Part shown: positions 1 through 11,330 of the stretch, in pieces
How the letters are laid out: each line of letters opens with the position of its first letter
How positions within the stretch are numbered: position 1 is the first letter of the stretch
NCBI GenBank assembly: GCA_030248195.1
Contig: JASAND010015750.1
Span: 62,001 to 126,000 of the forward strand
Source: Trissonchulus latispiculum
Taxonomy: Eukaryota; Nematoda; Enoplea; Enoplida; Ironidae
DNA length: 64,000 nt
Direction: 5' to 3'
The notes under the pieces: model-generated
What the model was told of the DNA's origin: nothing
Seen by the model: the letters and a program-made list of their open reading frames with translations, nothing else
Databases searched by the model: none
Made by a program: the position numbers and the translations under genes

Positions 1-399
1 GCGGGTCTATACTGTCGACACCGGTTCGAACGGTGAGAAGGTCTTGTCTAACCTGGCTGAGGTTCTGATCAAGCTCAGTCCGTAGGGTGGCAACGTCCTT
101 CAATAGATCAGTGACGTTGTGGTTGAGGCTGTTTAGGTTAGTGCGATCCTGATGAATTTGGTAGGCTTGGTTTCTGATTTGCTCCTGGAGTTCTTCAGGG
201 GTTAGCAGTCGTCTCGGCAATCCTTGGCTTGAGGACTCGGGGGCGGCAGATGAGCTTGCAGCCGTTGAAAGTGGCGGCGTACCAGTTGCACCGGTGGTAG
301 CTTGAGTGGCTTGGGCAGCTGCGAAGGCTTTTCGGGTTTGAGGAGGGCTCCGTTGGGTTATGCAGTGAGAATCCTGACGATGCCACCGCTGCCACCAAA
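1..399 (-). CDS. Partial LTR-retroelement gag, N-terminal part
   Basis: An open frame runs on the minus strand to the left edge of the window, so the protein continues outside. Read from about 385 downwards it has an Ala/Thr/Ser/Pro-rich stretch followed by a heptad-like segment around LLTPEELQEQIRNQ that looks coiled-coil. No ATG is visible in frame; just upstream on the minus strand lies TTTGGTGGCAGCGGTGG, of the kind seen in retroelement leaders and primer sites. A low-complexity N-terminus with a coiled coil behind such a leader fits a Ty3/gypsy-like gag. The assignment rests on context, as no zinc knuckle or capsid motif is inside the window. Confidence 0.45.
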
Positions 400-3097
400 T
401 CTAACGTGGCGAAGTGGTGTCTGAGGTAGCGTAGAGTTAGACAGAGTATATTAATACGTCAAGGTACCTCACTTAAGAGGGAGAAATGCACGAAATGACA
501 GGAGTATAAGCAGTTATAACTGATAGTAACCTCACTTAAGAGGAGTAATGCAAATCAGTACAGGCATCCTCACTTAAGAGGGAGGGACATAAGAGATGAT
601 TGTAGCATAATGAAGTTGCTAGAAGAGCAAGGTGTATTGATATTAGACGTAAGTTCAGTGATTGTAAGAGACGAAAAGAAGCCCCGATGAAAGAAATTTA
701 GGGTTTTTATAGGAAAAATTTTGGGGTGAAAAGTAGGTTGCGAAAAGACAAAAACGGATGTTAATGTTAACTGAGGCATAACAAACGTGTAAAAAATGTA
801 GGGTGTGGGGTGAAATTAAAAGAATAATTTATGAAACCAAAGTCGACAGTTTAGATGCAAAATACGTAATTACTTGAGATGACAACTTTAAAAGGAGTTT
901 TAAACTGTAGATTAAAACAAGTTTAAATTTGGAATGCTACATCATTTTCTTCTATCTTTATTAATCTGAGTATTTTGACTTTGTTGTAGATAGGATTTTT
1001 CTTGTTTTGTCTGCTATTCTTTTTTCATTGTTAGCTTAAGCTATATGTTATCTTGTAAAATATGCAGTTTAATGCCATGTGTAAAATTCATTTAACTTTG
1101 TACTGTTATAAATGCCATATAAAAACCTTTGTATTGTTGTAAAGAATAACTGTAGTATGATAATCTTTGCTACTGATGTATAGAATAACTTTGTTGAACT
1201 GTAGTACTTTTGTAGTATTTAGTCAATTTTGAACTGTTGTATAGTATAAACTGTGGTATTTAGCCCTGTATAGATATTGAAGTTATTGTATTGTCTGGCC
1301 AGTATAAACATATTTGTAAGTGTATTTGGTTTTGTGTTTAATTGAGGGGTTTTGTGTGATTGTTATGGTTTTTTATTCATAGTGGCTAAAGGGTACTACT
1401 ATTTTCATTTGTGGGTATCGTTACTCGATTATTTCTTTCGAATATTTCTCTTTTCTGATTCTCTAAATTGAAATACTACTTCGCTTTAAAATGCTATCAA
1501 TTTTGTTGTAATATTGAAGTATAATCCCCTATTTTTGGTTCTAAGCTTATACTACTAAATTACCATTAGCTACCACTTTTCTATTATCTTTCTGAAAACT
1601 TTTGCTTTTCCTTTGGTAAGCCACTTGGTTTACTACTTGAAGTTCTTTTTTGTTATCATGGGTAGTAAATGCGCCAGGACTTCTTATGGTTGCTTACTGG
1701 TCGCCCATGTCATATGCTTGAAAGTACTTTTCTCTTAAATTTTACCATCTTAAAATTCTCAGCATTTATGGCAGCACTCTCTTCTACTTGGAAATTGTAT
1801 CAGACGCTAAAATCTTTCTCCGGGGGATAATGTTAAATATCGCGCTATTCGAAGTGTATTTCTTTTAAACAAATGATGAAGCTTTCTTACTGTTGTGTGT
1901 GAACCATCAGTTTTGCATGATGAGTCATCAAACCTGTCTAGACAGTAATCATTCTGATGTAATCAGTTGATGTCTATTTTTGGTTGCGACTAGTTGCCTG
2001 CGGGCTGTGTATACTTATACCGTATTAGCAGTGTGCTCTATTATTGTTATGCCCTCCAATAAATTGTAAGTTAAACCATTAAATCAATAATGCCTTACTA
2101 CTTTTAATTAGGGAAGGTTTAGTTATTTAGGTAGGGTTCTATTTTGCGAGCTGTTGCACCCTTAGGCTTTACCTGCAATCGATTCGCCTCTAAACTATCG
2201 GTTAGATACCGGACAGTCAGCCGGTAGTTATTACATTGATATCTGCTGAAGTGGCTGGGAGAGTTGACTTATCGGCAGGCACTGCACCTTCGCCCTCTGC
2301 TCAGGCCAAATTAGGCCGCAACGACTCCCGACGCTGCCACTAGTGTGACGTCAGGAATCCTATTGGATGCGTTGACGATGCAAGAATAACAACGGACTCC
2401 AGAGACTTCTACATGCGCTTTCATAGTGCCGTATAATGTAAATTAGCTAGTTCCGTGTAATATGCAAATTAGATATCCGAATTTGATCCAGACGGAAATA
2501 GTATTGAACATGACAGTTCCCCCTAGTTCCCCCTTGCGAATCGAAAAAATAGAATTTCGCGAAATTGAAAACTTTTGCGATTTTGAACTCAGCGAGGTCG
2601 AAAACATACCCACACCAAATTTTAGCTAAATTGGTCAAGTTTTAAGAGTTTTGAGTGGTGGGGGCAATCCAGACCAGAGCCGTTATGAGTACACAGTATG
2701 TATCTAATTCGGCAGACGGACACTAAACTCTGAGTTGGTGTTTAAACTAATGGGGAAGACTTCTTGCAAAAGGTACCTGATTGCGTAGACACACACACCT
2801 GTTCAATATTACTGTATTGGATCAAATTTTTGTTATTGAATATTGCGTCAGCACATTAATCTTTCTTTAATTCTTTTATAATCTGGTTATTATAATGTTT
2901 GGAATAGCATTGCACCTATGTCTCAAGTTTTCTAGATCTTTGGTAAAAATTCGAAGGTGTTCCTATTTCAGAAACTGCTAGTCTCTTCTCTTGTTTTTTA
3001 TAAGCAAGGATCACTATAGGTTTCTAAATAATTTGTTTGCTTTGGGGTAGTTTAGTTACTTCTTGTTTTTGTTTATTGTTGAAAAGCGGTCTTTTTT
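400..3097. other. AT-rich non-coding stretch
   Basis: No convincing coding frame. Three copies of a CCTCACTTAAGAGG-like word lie between 463 and 585; the palindromic CTTAAG core recurs in the MITE at 60.56-61.81 kb. This part may be the LTR/leader of the gag at the left edge. The rest is AT-rich with short open frames that resemble nothing known. Confidence 0.5.
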
Positions 3098-3102
3098 ATT
3101 TT

Positions 3103-3204
3103 TGTAAGGCCGGGCTTAAGATGATAAATGTATATTGCAATCGTAACTGGCAGTCTTATGTACAGAAATAACACGTTCTTTATTTTAGCTTACAAAACTC
3201 TTCA
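3103..3204 (-). repeat. 3' LTR of the gypsy element
   Basis: Nearly identical to 10043-10145. On minus it starts TGAAGAG and ends CCTTACA, the usual TG..CA form. Differences from the other copy are a few substitutions and a 1-bp indel. Confidence 0.8.
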
Positions 3205-3921
3205 TCAGCAAACCCAAATCATCAATCTAATCAAGAACTGCTATCTAGGCTGTCTAGGCCAACCCTCTTCAGTCGTCGAACGCACCCCTCCTACTTTTAT
3301 CTTTTTGTTCTTATAGTCATTACAATTCCTCCCTTTCCAAAAGAAACAAGCCAACAATACCAGAGAAAACAATAAAATAAACACACAAGCAATCAATTCA
3401 ACAGAGTGTACTAAATAATCAATGGTTAACCCAAAACACAACAATTTTACTTAGCAACAATAAAATACTGAATGTGCACATTCCTCACAATACAATCTGA
3501 CCGGTACACTAATGTATTAAGTTTGGTGACTGAAAAATTATAATCTCAGCTGAACCTTGCGGCCCCACTACTTTATATTTTCGTGGTACCGGCTAAGCCG
3601 CAGCTAAGGAATGGCTGTGAGGAACATTTTGGGGAAAATGTTGTAAACTTTAGTCTAGCATACTCGAAAACAACGAGGAGCCGGCAGCGTCAAAATGCAA
3701 CACAGAAGGGATCAAAATGTGGAAAAATTAAATTCGACATTTCGGAGTTTCACAACTGCACTGGCTTCATTAGGATTACTGTATATTTTCATCTTAACAA
3801 ACGCCATGCAGTTGTTTCCGAGTAACACTAGAACAGTTAGAGGTAGCATGAAGTCATAGGAAAGAAAGAAGATAGGATATGGATCGGCCGAATGGGAAGA
3901 GAAAAGGAAAGGCTACTACAA
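3205..3921. other. Non-coding 3' region of the gypsy element
   Basis: Between the integrase stop and the 3' LTR. It has no env-like frame. A purine-rich tract on the minus strand (about 3327-3342) may be the polypurine tract. Confidence 0.5.
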
Positions 3922-4730
3922 CTATTCGTGATACTCATGAAAAACTCTGAGATTATTTGCATGGGCGCAGAAACGTTCCTTAGAATTCAGGTCTTCTAAA
4001 AGATAGGTTACAGGCGAAATTCTCTTCATGACTCGAAAGGGAAACTTCCAGCGACTGTCAAACTTATGACTGCGACAAAGATTTCGCAATAGGACCAACT
4101 GCTTATTCCTAAATGTGGTAGGCACCCTGGCCGCGTCATAGTGCCTCTTCTGGGCTACACTGGCCTGTTGCTGCTTATTTTCCGCCCTTAGGTGCAAGTT
4201 GGTTAAGCCCTGCCGGAAAGTACTAAGGTAGTTCCTTTTACTACTTCTAGGACTGGGTTCTTCCTGGAAAAAGAAGTCGCTTGGCAGCCGAGGCAATCTC
4301 CCGTAAATCATCTGGAAAGGGCTAATTCCAGAAGAGCTGTGCACACTGGTGTTATACGCCGATCTTGTAAAGGGTAAAAATTGATCCCACTTTTCAGGAG
4401 ACCCTTGTACACTAATGGAAAGTTGCTCAGACAGTGTTCTGTTTAGCCTTTCCACCAATCCGTTAGCCTGAGGATGAAAAGGAGTAGAAAACATCTGTTT
4501 GATGCCTAGCATTCTAGTCACCCTGTCAAGAAGTTTGGACATGAACGCTTTACCCCTATCGGACTGTAGTATCACTGGGCAACCATGCTGAAGAACAACA
4601 CAGTCAACCAAAGCTTTTGCTACCGTTGCTGCATCAGCCCTTCTACAAGGAACTGTGACTGCCCATTTCGTGAAGTAGTAAATAAAGATGTGAAAGGTTG
4701 AAATCAGGATCTGAAAGATGTGAAGAAAAG

Positions 4731-4808
4731 TGTCCAGGGCGGGGATCGAACCGCCGAGCTTTGGTTTAAGAAGTAGAACGCTCTACCACTGCGCCACATC
4801 CCCGGACA
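4731..4808 (-). tRNA. tRNA-like sequence in TRIM LTR (copy 1)
   Basis: On minus it has a full A box (TGGCGCAGTGG, 4786-4796) and B box (GGTTCGATCCC, 4742-4752) and is followed by TTTT, a polymerase III stop. The T stem pairs only with a 6-base loop and the anticodon stem is poor, so the molecule is tRNA-derived rather than a clear functional tRNA. An outer TGTCC/GGACA stem closes the unit. No anticodon is assigned. Confidence 0.55.
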
Positions 4809-5223
4809 AGAAGACTAGATTATTACGCTGATTTCAACATTTCTGAGTTGCTGATATTTAACATACTCCCCTTGCTAATTGAAATTCGGCCTCGAATTTC
4901 CAGGAATTGCAGGTCAGGCCCTCAATCAAGCACCGTTGTGGTCTAAGGGCGGCTCCCCGGCTGCCTCCTAACCCGAGGCCATATCATACTTCATTCTTCT
5001 ATAAAGCCGGGAGCCTTTCAATCAAATCACACAAGAACCATATAACCATATATATTAACCCTTAGCACCACGAGGACCACCATAAACCAAACCAACTACA
5101 GGACCTGCAATTCCACCATTCCCAGGCATCTTAAACGACTTCATCTCCTCAGAGCGGTACGGACACGGCACGGTCGCCAAATGTGAAAGGTTGAAATCAG
5201 GATCTGAAAGATGTGAAGAAAAG

Positions 5224-5301
5224 TGTCCAGGGCGGGGATCGAACCGCCGAGCTTTGGTTTAAGAAGTAGAACGCTCTACCACTGCGCCACATCCCCGGAC
5301 A
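5224..5301 (-). tRNA. tRNA-like sequence in TRIM LTR (copy 2)
   Basis: Same sequence as the copy 493 bp to the left, within the second LTR, with the same A and B boxes and T-run. Confidence 0.55.
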
Positions 5302-5527
5302 AGAAGACTAGATAATTACGCTGATTTCAACCTTTCTGAGTTGCTGATATTTAACAAAGACAATGATGAACCGGTTACCTACTCTAGTTCGCGGGAGTGG
5401 TCCTAATACGTCAACACCCACCCTCTCAAAGGGTTTTGTGGCCACGATATGCTCTAATGGGGCCCTACTTTTTGATTTCGTTTTGGAAACCTGGCACGAG
5501 GGACATTGCTGTCACCAACTTTTAACA

Positions 5528-6769
5528 TCACGAGCCATGCCTGGCCAAAAAAAATCGTGGTGAAAGCCTAGCCAACGTTCTCGCAATTCCAAAATGCCCT
5601 GCTAGCGGACTGCCATGGGCACTCAAAAGTAGCTGCCTTCTTAATGGCTTGGGAACGCAAATTCTACGGTTCTTCAACCTTCTGGTATACTTGCAAAGCA
5701 CACCGCTGTCAACGCAAAAAGCAGCAGACTCGGATGCATTCGGGTGCTCCCGTAGTTGCTGCAGATGTTGCGCGCAGTATGGATCTGCTTCCTGATGCCT
5801 GAATAAATCCTGCACTGAGACTTCGTGTGGAAACTCAGAGATTGTCACAGCTGCAGACAAAGGATGCCGAGACAGAAAGTCTGCATTGCTGTTTTCACTA
5901 CCCCGGCGATATACCACATCCGAAATGTTATACTGAGCCAAATCCATGGACCATCGAGCCAATCTACCTTTTGGATTTCTAATACTCCTAATCCACTGCA
6001 ATGGGTTATGGTCTGTAACGATCTTAAACTCGTGGCCGTACAAATACGGGCGAAACTTCTCTTCAATGGCCCAATGCATTGCTAACGCTTCCTTTTCAAT
6101 AGTGGAGTAATTTCTTTCGTTTGGGCGTAGGGTTTGGCTGGCGTAATAAATTACCACTTCCGCCCCGTTGCGCTCCTGAGACAAGACAGCTCCGAGTCCT
6201 TCATTAGACGCATCCGAATAAACGATGAAGGGTTGTGCAAAATCTGGACGACTCAACAACGGTTTACTTGTAAGGATTTTCTGAATTTCCAGAAAAGCCT
6301 TCTGGCACTCATCAGACCATTTGAATGATGCCTCTTTCTTAAGCAATCTGGCAATAGGAGCGGAGATGTGAGAAAGCCTAGGGATGAAGTGTCTATAGTA
6401 AGACGCTAATCCAAGAAAACTGCGTGCCTCTTTACTGCTCTTAGGTGGCTGCAAAGCTGAAACTGCTTCTACCTTCCCTGGGTCTGGTCGGATACCGTCA
6501 GCGCAAACCAAATGTCCTAAGTACGTGACTTCTAGTTGGCAAAAAGAGCACTTTTTGCCTTTCAACTTAAGGTTAGCTTGACGCAACCGATCAAGGACCT
6601 CTTGAAGGCGAATCAAGTGTTCTTCAAACGTACTATGTCGTCGATGTAGACCAAACACGTCTTGCCTGTGAGACCTGTTAGAACGAACTGCATCATCCTC
6701 TGAAAAGTTGCAGCGGCATTGCACAATCCGAAAGGCATTACGTTGAACTGGTAAAGACCATTTTGACAA
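5528..6769 (-). pseudogene. Gypsy RT C-terminus, RNase H and integrase zinc-binding region
   Basis: A 413-codon frame continues the polymerase downstream of the YIDD motif after a frame change. It shows the RT thumb (TYLGHLVCADGIRPDPGK), the connection, RNase H (YSDASNEGLGAVLSQE, the ALAMHWAIEEKFRPYLYG region, TDHNPLQW) and the start of the integrase HHCC domain (SAHGSPLAGHFGIARTL). The frame differs from that of the protease-RT part, so a 1-base change near the YIDD box breaks pol. Confidence 0.92.
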
Positions 6770-8190
6770 ACAAAAGCAGTCTTTTCCTTATCCTTTTCAG
6801 CCATTGGAATCTGCCAATAGCCCGCGCACAGATCCAGGCTGGTGAAATACTTAGCTGACCCTAAGGTGTCAAGAGACTCGTCCACACGAGGAATAGGATG
6901 CGAGTCCTTCACAGTCACCGTATTTAAGCGCCGGAATTCAACACAAAACCGGTCGCTTCCATCCTTTTTCTTCACAATAACGATGGGAGACGCCCAAGGA
7001 CTGAAGCTAGGACTAATAACACCACGTTCCAGCATGCTCTGTATATTTTCCTCAATGACCTTTCGCCTTGATTCTGGTTCTCGGTAATGTTGCTGTTTTA
7101 TGGGATGACACTGAGATGTTTCAATCCGATGCTCAATGACATTCGTCAAACCTGTGCCATGGTCGCTCGTTGAGAAACGATCTGAATACTCCTTGAGCAG
7201 ACTTACCAACTGCTCAAACTGTTTTCGTGACAAATGAGCTTTGGCGGCGTCAAGCTTAATACCAACAGGTAACTGCGAATTGGAGGAAGTGGAAGGTTGT
7301 GAAACGATAGCGCCCACTGTGTGAGAGGGGTCTTCAGATTCACACAATGGCCATACCCCCAAATGGCTAGAGGCGACTGCAACTAAAGTATTACGACAAA
7401 TGAAAATTTTACGATCCGTAGGATTCGCCAAACACAGGGGAATCTGACGCCGCCGCGCGACTACAGAGCGGTCAACCAAATACGGCCTTTCCTGCTGGCT
7501 GAAGTTGGGAGCGTTGGGTTCAATAAGCAAACTGTTGGAGGGGCCAAAGACCTGTCTCATAACTATCCCAGAAACCATGGTTTCGGACTGTGGGGGCAAC
7601 ACAGTGTCAGCCTGCACGTGTACAGGACTAAAACTATCATGACCGACAGGAGTCATGACACCACTGCTTTTCTCTTTTGGATACCGAAAACGAGCAAGTA
7701 ATTTAGACCCCTTCTTAATGACGCCGTCATCAAAATCAACACAAATTTTCTCTGCATCGAGAAAAGACGCACCTAGAATGCAGTCAACAGTAGAGTTTTC
7801 GACGACAAGAAAGGATACTTGAAAGGTCTCGCCTGAAAGTGCCACGCGGGATTTACATTGACCAATTACATTTAAATGACTGCCGGTGACGCTTCTAGAA
7901 GAAATGGGGATGAGTGGTTTCTGATTAAATTTACTCCAAAATGCTTTGCTAATCAAATTAGGACCTGAACCAGTATCAATCAACGCTTTGGTAGATAAAC
8001 CACTCACATGAGCATTTACAAAAACGGGAGAAGTAAATACAAGAGAAGAAGAAGATGAACATGGCATAGACTCAGGAACAAAATCATGAACAAAATCAAC
8101 GTCAGAACAATTAACTAAAGTACCTACGGTATCAAACACAGAGAAAAAATTTGAACGACGATTCTGTACAGAAAAATCAAAGGAACTCAT
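6613..8190 (-). pseudogene. Gypsy aspartic protease and reverse transcriptase
   Basis: A 525-codon frame. The retropepsin is at residues about 55-165 with the active-site DTGS (ALIDTGSGPNLISK). RT starts near residue 350 with the fingers (IVIVKKKDGSDRFCVEFRRLN), the palm (FTSLDLCAGYWQIPM) and the catalytic YIDD (CLVYIDD). The frame closes soon after YIDD, while the homologous sequence continues in another frame, which marks a frameshift. Gag lies just upstream with a short overlap. Confidence 0.93.
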
Positions 8191-9788
8191 CCTCGATCCA
8201 TCCCGGGCAGGAACGAGGCGAGCTAGTTTCCCTGTCCACCTCTACCAGGGCAGCGACAGCTGGCGGCCCTGGAGCGAAAAACTCCACGACGTCCGTAGCT
8301 GCCACGCTGGCCGCTGAAAAAACTAGCCGAAGATTTTGCAGACACTGTGCGGCAAAATGATCAGCGCCACCGCACTGGTAACAGACTTGTCCGGGGGGTG
8401 AACTAGGGTAGACAGTCTTTGCGGAAGTTTCGCTAGCTGTTAGAGAAGCTAACTGGCTCGACAGCGACTGAACCTGACGACTCAAGTTCTGCACCTGGTT
8501 TTCAAGAGAACAAAATTTCAGGGCAGAATCATTTGACGAACATGCATTTACTACAGCAGCTACCGGCTCTTGCTGCCTCTGAAACTTTTCTAGGGTCGAC
8601 ATAATTTTGTTATTCTGCTCCTGCATCTTTTTGAGTTGCTGCTCAACCATTGACACCGCAGCAGTTTGCTCAGTGTTAGGAAACAGTTTTCTAGAGTACT
8701 CTTCCTTTCGTGCCAGCTCAAGCGCTTTCGAAATTGTCTGAGGGTTTTGTTTTAGCAGTATTTTTCGTATATATGGCAAGGACTAGAGTTGTGCCCGGGC
8801 CTTGAATCGGGCCTCGGGCACCGGGCCGGCCCGGGCCCGGTTGTTGAAGCGGTAGGCACGGCCCGGGCCCGGGCCCGGGCGGCCGCGCAGGCCCGGCCCG
8901 AGCCGGGCCTGCCGGGCCTGGGAGGCCCGGCCAGGCCCGGCCGGGCCCGGTGAGGCCCGGTCAAATTTTTACTATCCATTTTCTAATTTTTTTCCACAAT
9001 TTCTACACTAGAAAGTCCAATTTAAGCTTACGCGAGTTGTCTAAGTTGTAATAAATAGCACTAGCTATTGTTTGGCACTGTTTTCTGTATGCCGGGCCTT
9101 CACCGGGCCGACCGGGCCTACACCGGGCCGCCGGGCCCACCGGGCCTACCGGGCCTTGAATCGGGCCTCCGGGCCCGGGCCGGGCTCGGCCCGGCCCGAG
9201 GCCCGGCCCGGTTGGTTCAGCAGGCCCGGGCCCGGGCCCGGCCCGGGAAATTTGTTAACGGCACAACTCTAGCAAGGACTGATTCTGCAGAAGCAGGAAC
9301 AGCTCCTTGTCAACTGCCAAGCCTTCTAAATCAGGTCATGCTAACTCAAGAAGATGCTGCAAGCGATCTACAAACTCAGTAACTGTTTCTGCTTCCTTTT
9401 GTTGACACGCATGCAGTTCACACCATTTTAGACAAGCCTCATTAGGAGGACAAATCTTCAGAACAAAACTATTTTGAACTGCGTCCAGCGAAACTTTCTC
9501 CTCAGCAGAAAGCCGGTCAAAAATTCTCGACGCCATGCCTTCCAAAAACGCAGGGAGAATACGCGAAGCGTCACCCGGTGCCCAAGTCTGTGCAGTTGCA
9601 TAACGACGGTAGCTTTTGAATCAATCTCTAACGTTTTGATCAATTGCACATGTAAATTTTGAAGGAGGGGGAATAGAATTTAACTGCAAAAACTGGCGAC
9701 CTCTGATTCCACGAACATCGTCTTCTGACTCTGAGTCACGCGCAGACTGAGGTGACGCTTGGCGCCTTCCCCTACCTCTGCGAGGCAT
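8177..9788 (-). pseudogene. Gypsy gag, split by a hAT MITE
   Basis: The start is the ATG at 9788 (MPRRGRGRRQAS). The capsid-like region includes FLEGMASRIFDRLSAEEK. The C-terminal part (8779-8177) has a coiled-coil tract and one CCHC zinc knuckle, CYQCGGADHFAAQC. Stops near 9621 and 9336 and the insertion at 8784-9271 disable it. The N-terminal part is Arg/Ser-rich and acidic. The protein would coat element RNA in cytoplasmic particles. Confidence 0.85.
8784..9271. mobile_element. hAT-type MITE with CCGGGCC-rich arms
   Basis: The 488-bp insert begins TAGAGTTGTGCC and ends GGCACAACTCTA, a perfect 12-bp inverted repeat. It is flanked by perfect 8-bp repeats GCAAGGAC (8776-8783, 9272-9279), the hAT target length. 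The arms are arrays of CCCGGGCC-like words separated by an AT-rich centre. It has no transposase. The open frames in it, rich in Gly, Pro and Arg, come from this repeat and are not genes. Confidence 0.93.
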
Positions 9789-10020
9789 GTGCACAATACA
9801 GTACTTTAAGGTTACTCACGTTTCGGTGCAGTCATGCACAAGGGTTCTATTTAGTGCTTCTTCCCAGAAGATAGTTCGGGTTCAGAGGAGATCTTCTTAA
9901 ATTAATCACCAAAGGTTCTTCGATCAATTGTAACAGACAGCTCGATAAAGGCAGAATCAATAGTAATAATGATCAGCGCAAATCAGGAAATGTCATAGGG
10001 CTGGCTGGTGGGAAAACCGC

Positions 10021-10038
10021 TTCCCGGCCGATGCACCA
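10021..10038 (-). promoter_or_regulatory. Primer binding site (tRNA-Gly)
   Basis: On minus the 18 bases TGGTGCATCGGCCGGGAA are complementary to the usual metazoan tRNA-Gly 3' end including CCA. They lie 4 bases inside the 5' LTR, where reverse transcription of the gypsy element starts. Confidence 0.85.
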
Positions 10039-10042
10039 AAAA

Positions 10043-10145
10043 TGTAAGGCCCGGCTTAAGATGATAAATGTATATTGCAAGCGTAACTGGCAGTCTTATG
10101 TACAGAAATAACACGTTCTTTGTTTTAGCTTACAAAAGCTCTTCA
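10043..10145 (-). repeat. 5' LTR of the gypsy element
   Basis: Partner of 3103-3204, followed on the outer side by the target repeat ATTTT. Confidence 0.8.
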
Positions 10146-10150
10146 ATTTT

Positions 10151-11020
10151 GATATGATGTGACTACAGTATTATCAGTCTTAGTTACAGCTGCATATATT
10201 AATTCAATTTATAAGAGATTAACGAAATTCAATTCATAAATAAATAAAGCATTAACATTTTCTGAAATAGGAATAATTTTGATTGGTTTAAGATAAATGG
10301 TTGAATATGATAGTTGATTGAATAATAATTTGGCATAAGTATTAACAACTTGATTCTAAAAGGATTAAAAAGGTTACTGTGTTGACTCAACAATTAACAA
10401 ACAAATTGACTCACTATGTACTGACCTCACTGACCTGAAACATCTTCTACTTCTTCTTCTTATAATTTGTCTGCGATTGCTTTGATATTAATTGCTAATA
10501 AACCGTGCTGATTATCAAGGTCATATAAGTTGTCACACAGAAGGTCTGAGCATTTGCCAGAGAAGTAAATATATATGTGGAAGTCAAACTGGATGCTGAG
10601 AATTTTTTCTTCTTGTACGAACACCTGAAAATGCTTCCTTCGATCTGTAAAGCGGCTCTAACTGTAAAGATCCAAGGAAAACGCCGCCTTTATACAAAAA
10701 TAATCGTGTTACTATTATAGGCGACAATTTTCTTTTGCCGTAAAGATTAACATTCACATTGAATTTCGGTTTGACTGAAACAGAAAACGTCAAATTGGAT
10801 TTGACTCAATTCAGTTCAGTCAAACTGGATTTTTATGACTTCAAACAATGGGAGATTCAATTTGAAGGTCAAATCCAGTTTGACTGAAATGAATCGTCAG
10901 ACAAATCAGATTTGTCTGAAAATCCAACCAATATATATGACTTCCACATATATACCAGATTCCCGAAAGGTAGTTTGCTAAAACCAGAGATATCTTAGCG
11001 ACCTGGCTAGGGGTGTGCTC
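10151..11020. other. AT-rich non-coding stretch with palindromes
   Basis: No gene seen. Inverted repeats of a GTGGAAGTCA word flank 10567-10950. Inside are several CAAATC/GATTTG words, including a 23-base palindrome at 10897-10919. The whole may be a small MITE, but no target repeat is clear. Confidence 0.4.
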
Positions 11021-11029
11021 GTGAGATTA

Positions 11030-11330
11030 ATAGTTGCCGTTTACGATTGCTTGCTATGCATCAATTGTGGGAGTTGGCGCGGTGGTTTCTCACACGATGG
11101 CTGACGGCATGGAGCGACCTATTACGACTACTATTACGAACGATGCAAAAACTCGCCTTTCTCAGATTGAAAATGAAGGTCTAGCCATGATTTTGGACCG
11201 ACAAAGTTTCATTCGTATCTGTACGGACTATTTTTTAACCTGTTAACAGATCATAAGCCCCTTGTCCACATTTTTGATCCGAAAGCTGCCAGCTCGTTAG
11301 TCTTGGGTTGCTTACAACGTCGGACTTTGT
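11030..11330 (+). pseudogene. Gypsy RNase H fragment
   Basis: The plus strand encodes ASIVGVGAVVSHTMADGMER, then LSQIENEGLAMI and TDHKPLVHIFDPKAASSL, the Ty3/gypsy RNase H pattern with the TDHKPL box. The frame changes near 11200. The piece is short, carries no neighbours of its own element and lies opposite in direction to the element to its left. Confidence 0.75.

Larger units (their letters stand above)
4689..5356 (-). mobile_element. TRIM retrotransposon with a tRNA-like gene in each LTR
   Basis: Two ~175-bp direct repeats (4689-4863 and 5182-5356) with TG..CA ends on minus flank a 318-bp non-coding core. AAGA repeats on both outer sides (4685-4688, 5357-5360). Next to the 5' LTR, on minus, is TGGCGACCGTGCC, a primer-site-like sequence; next to the 3' LTR is AGCAAGGGGAGTA, a polypurine tract. 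These are the parts of a terminal-repeat retrotransposon in miniature. The LTRs differ at about two bases, so the insertion is young. Each LTR contains a tRNA-like unit in the same orientation as the element. Confidence 0.9.
3922..5527 (-). pseudogene. Integrase of the gypsy element, split by a TRIM
   Basis: The C-terminal 230 residues (4611-3922) carry the catalytic second Asp in LQSDRGKAF and the Glu in GLVERLNRT, then the tail region. The part before it, 5527-5360, holds the zinc-finger Cys pair and the first catalytic Asp (VGVDVLGPLPRT). The two parts are separated by the TRIM at 4689-5356; removal of the TRIM and one target copy would leave the frame intact, which confirms a clean insertion. 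A run of eight A (plus strand, near 5547-5554) coincides with the frame change from the RNase H frame. Confidence 0.88.
3098..10150 (-). mobile_element. Decayed Ty3/gypsy LTR retrotransposon with tRNA-Gly primer site
   Basis: The element is bounded by about 102-bp direct repeats and by ATTTT on both outer sides (3098-3102 and 10146-10150). Order on the minus strand is LTR, primer site, gag with CCHC knuckle, protease, reverse transcriptase, RNase H, integrase, LTR, the normal Ty3/gypsy order. Gag and pol are broken by stops and frameshifts and by two insertions (4689-5356 and 8784-9271), so the copy is dead. The purine-rich stretch at about 3327-3342, read on minus, is followed by a TG, so the 3' LTR could be longer (3103-3326) than the part shared with the 5' LTR. 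Confidence 0.9.

Noticed and set aside
8752..9382. Gly/Pro/Ala/Arg-rich, collagen-like frames
   Set aside because: They come from the CCGGGCC arrays of the hAT MITE.
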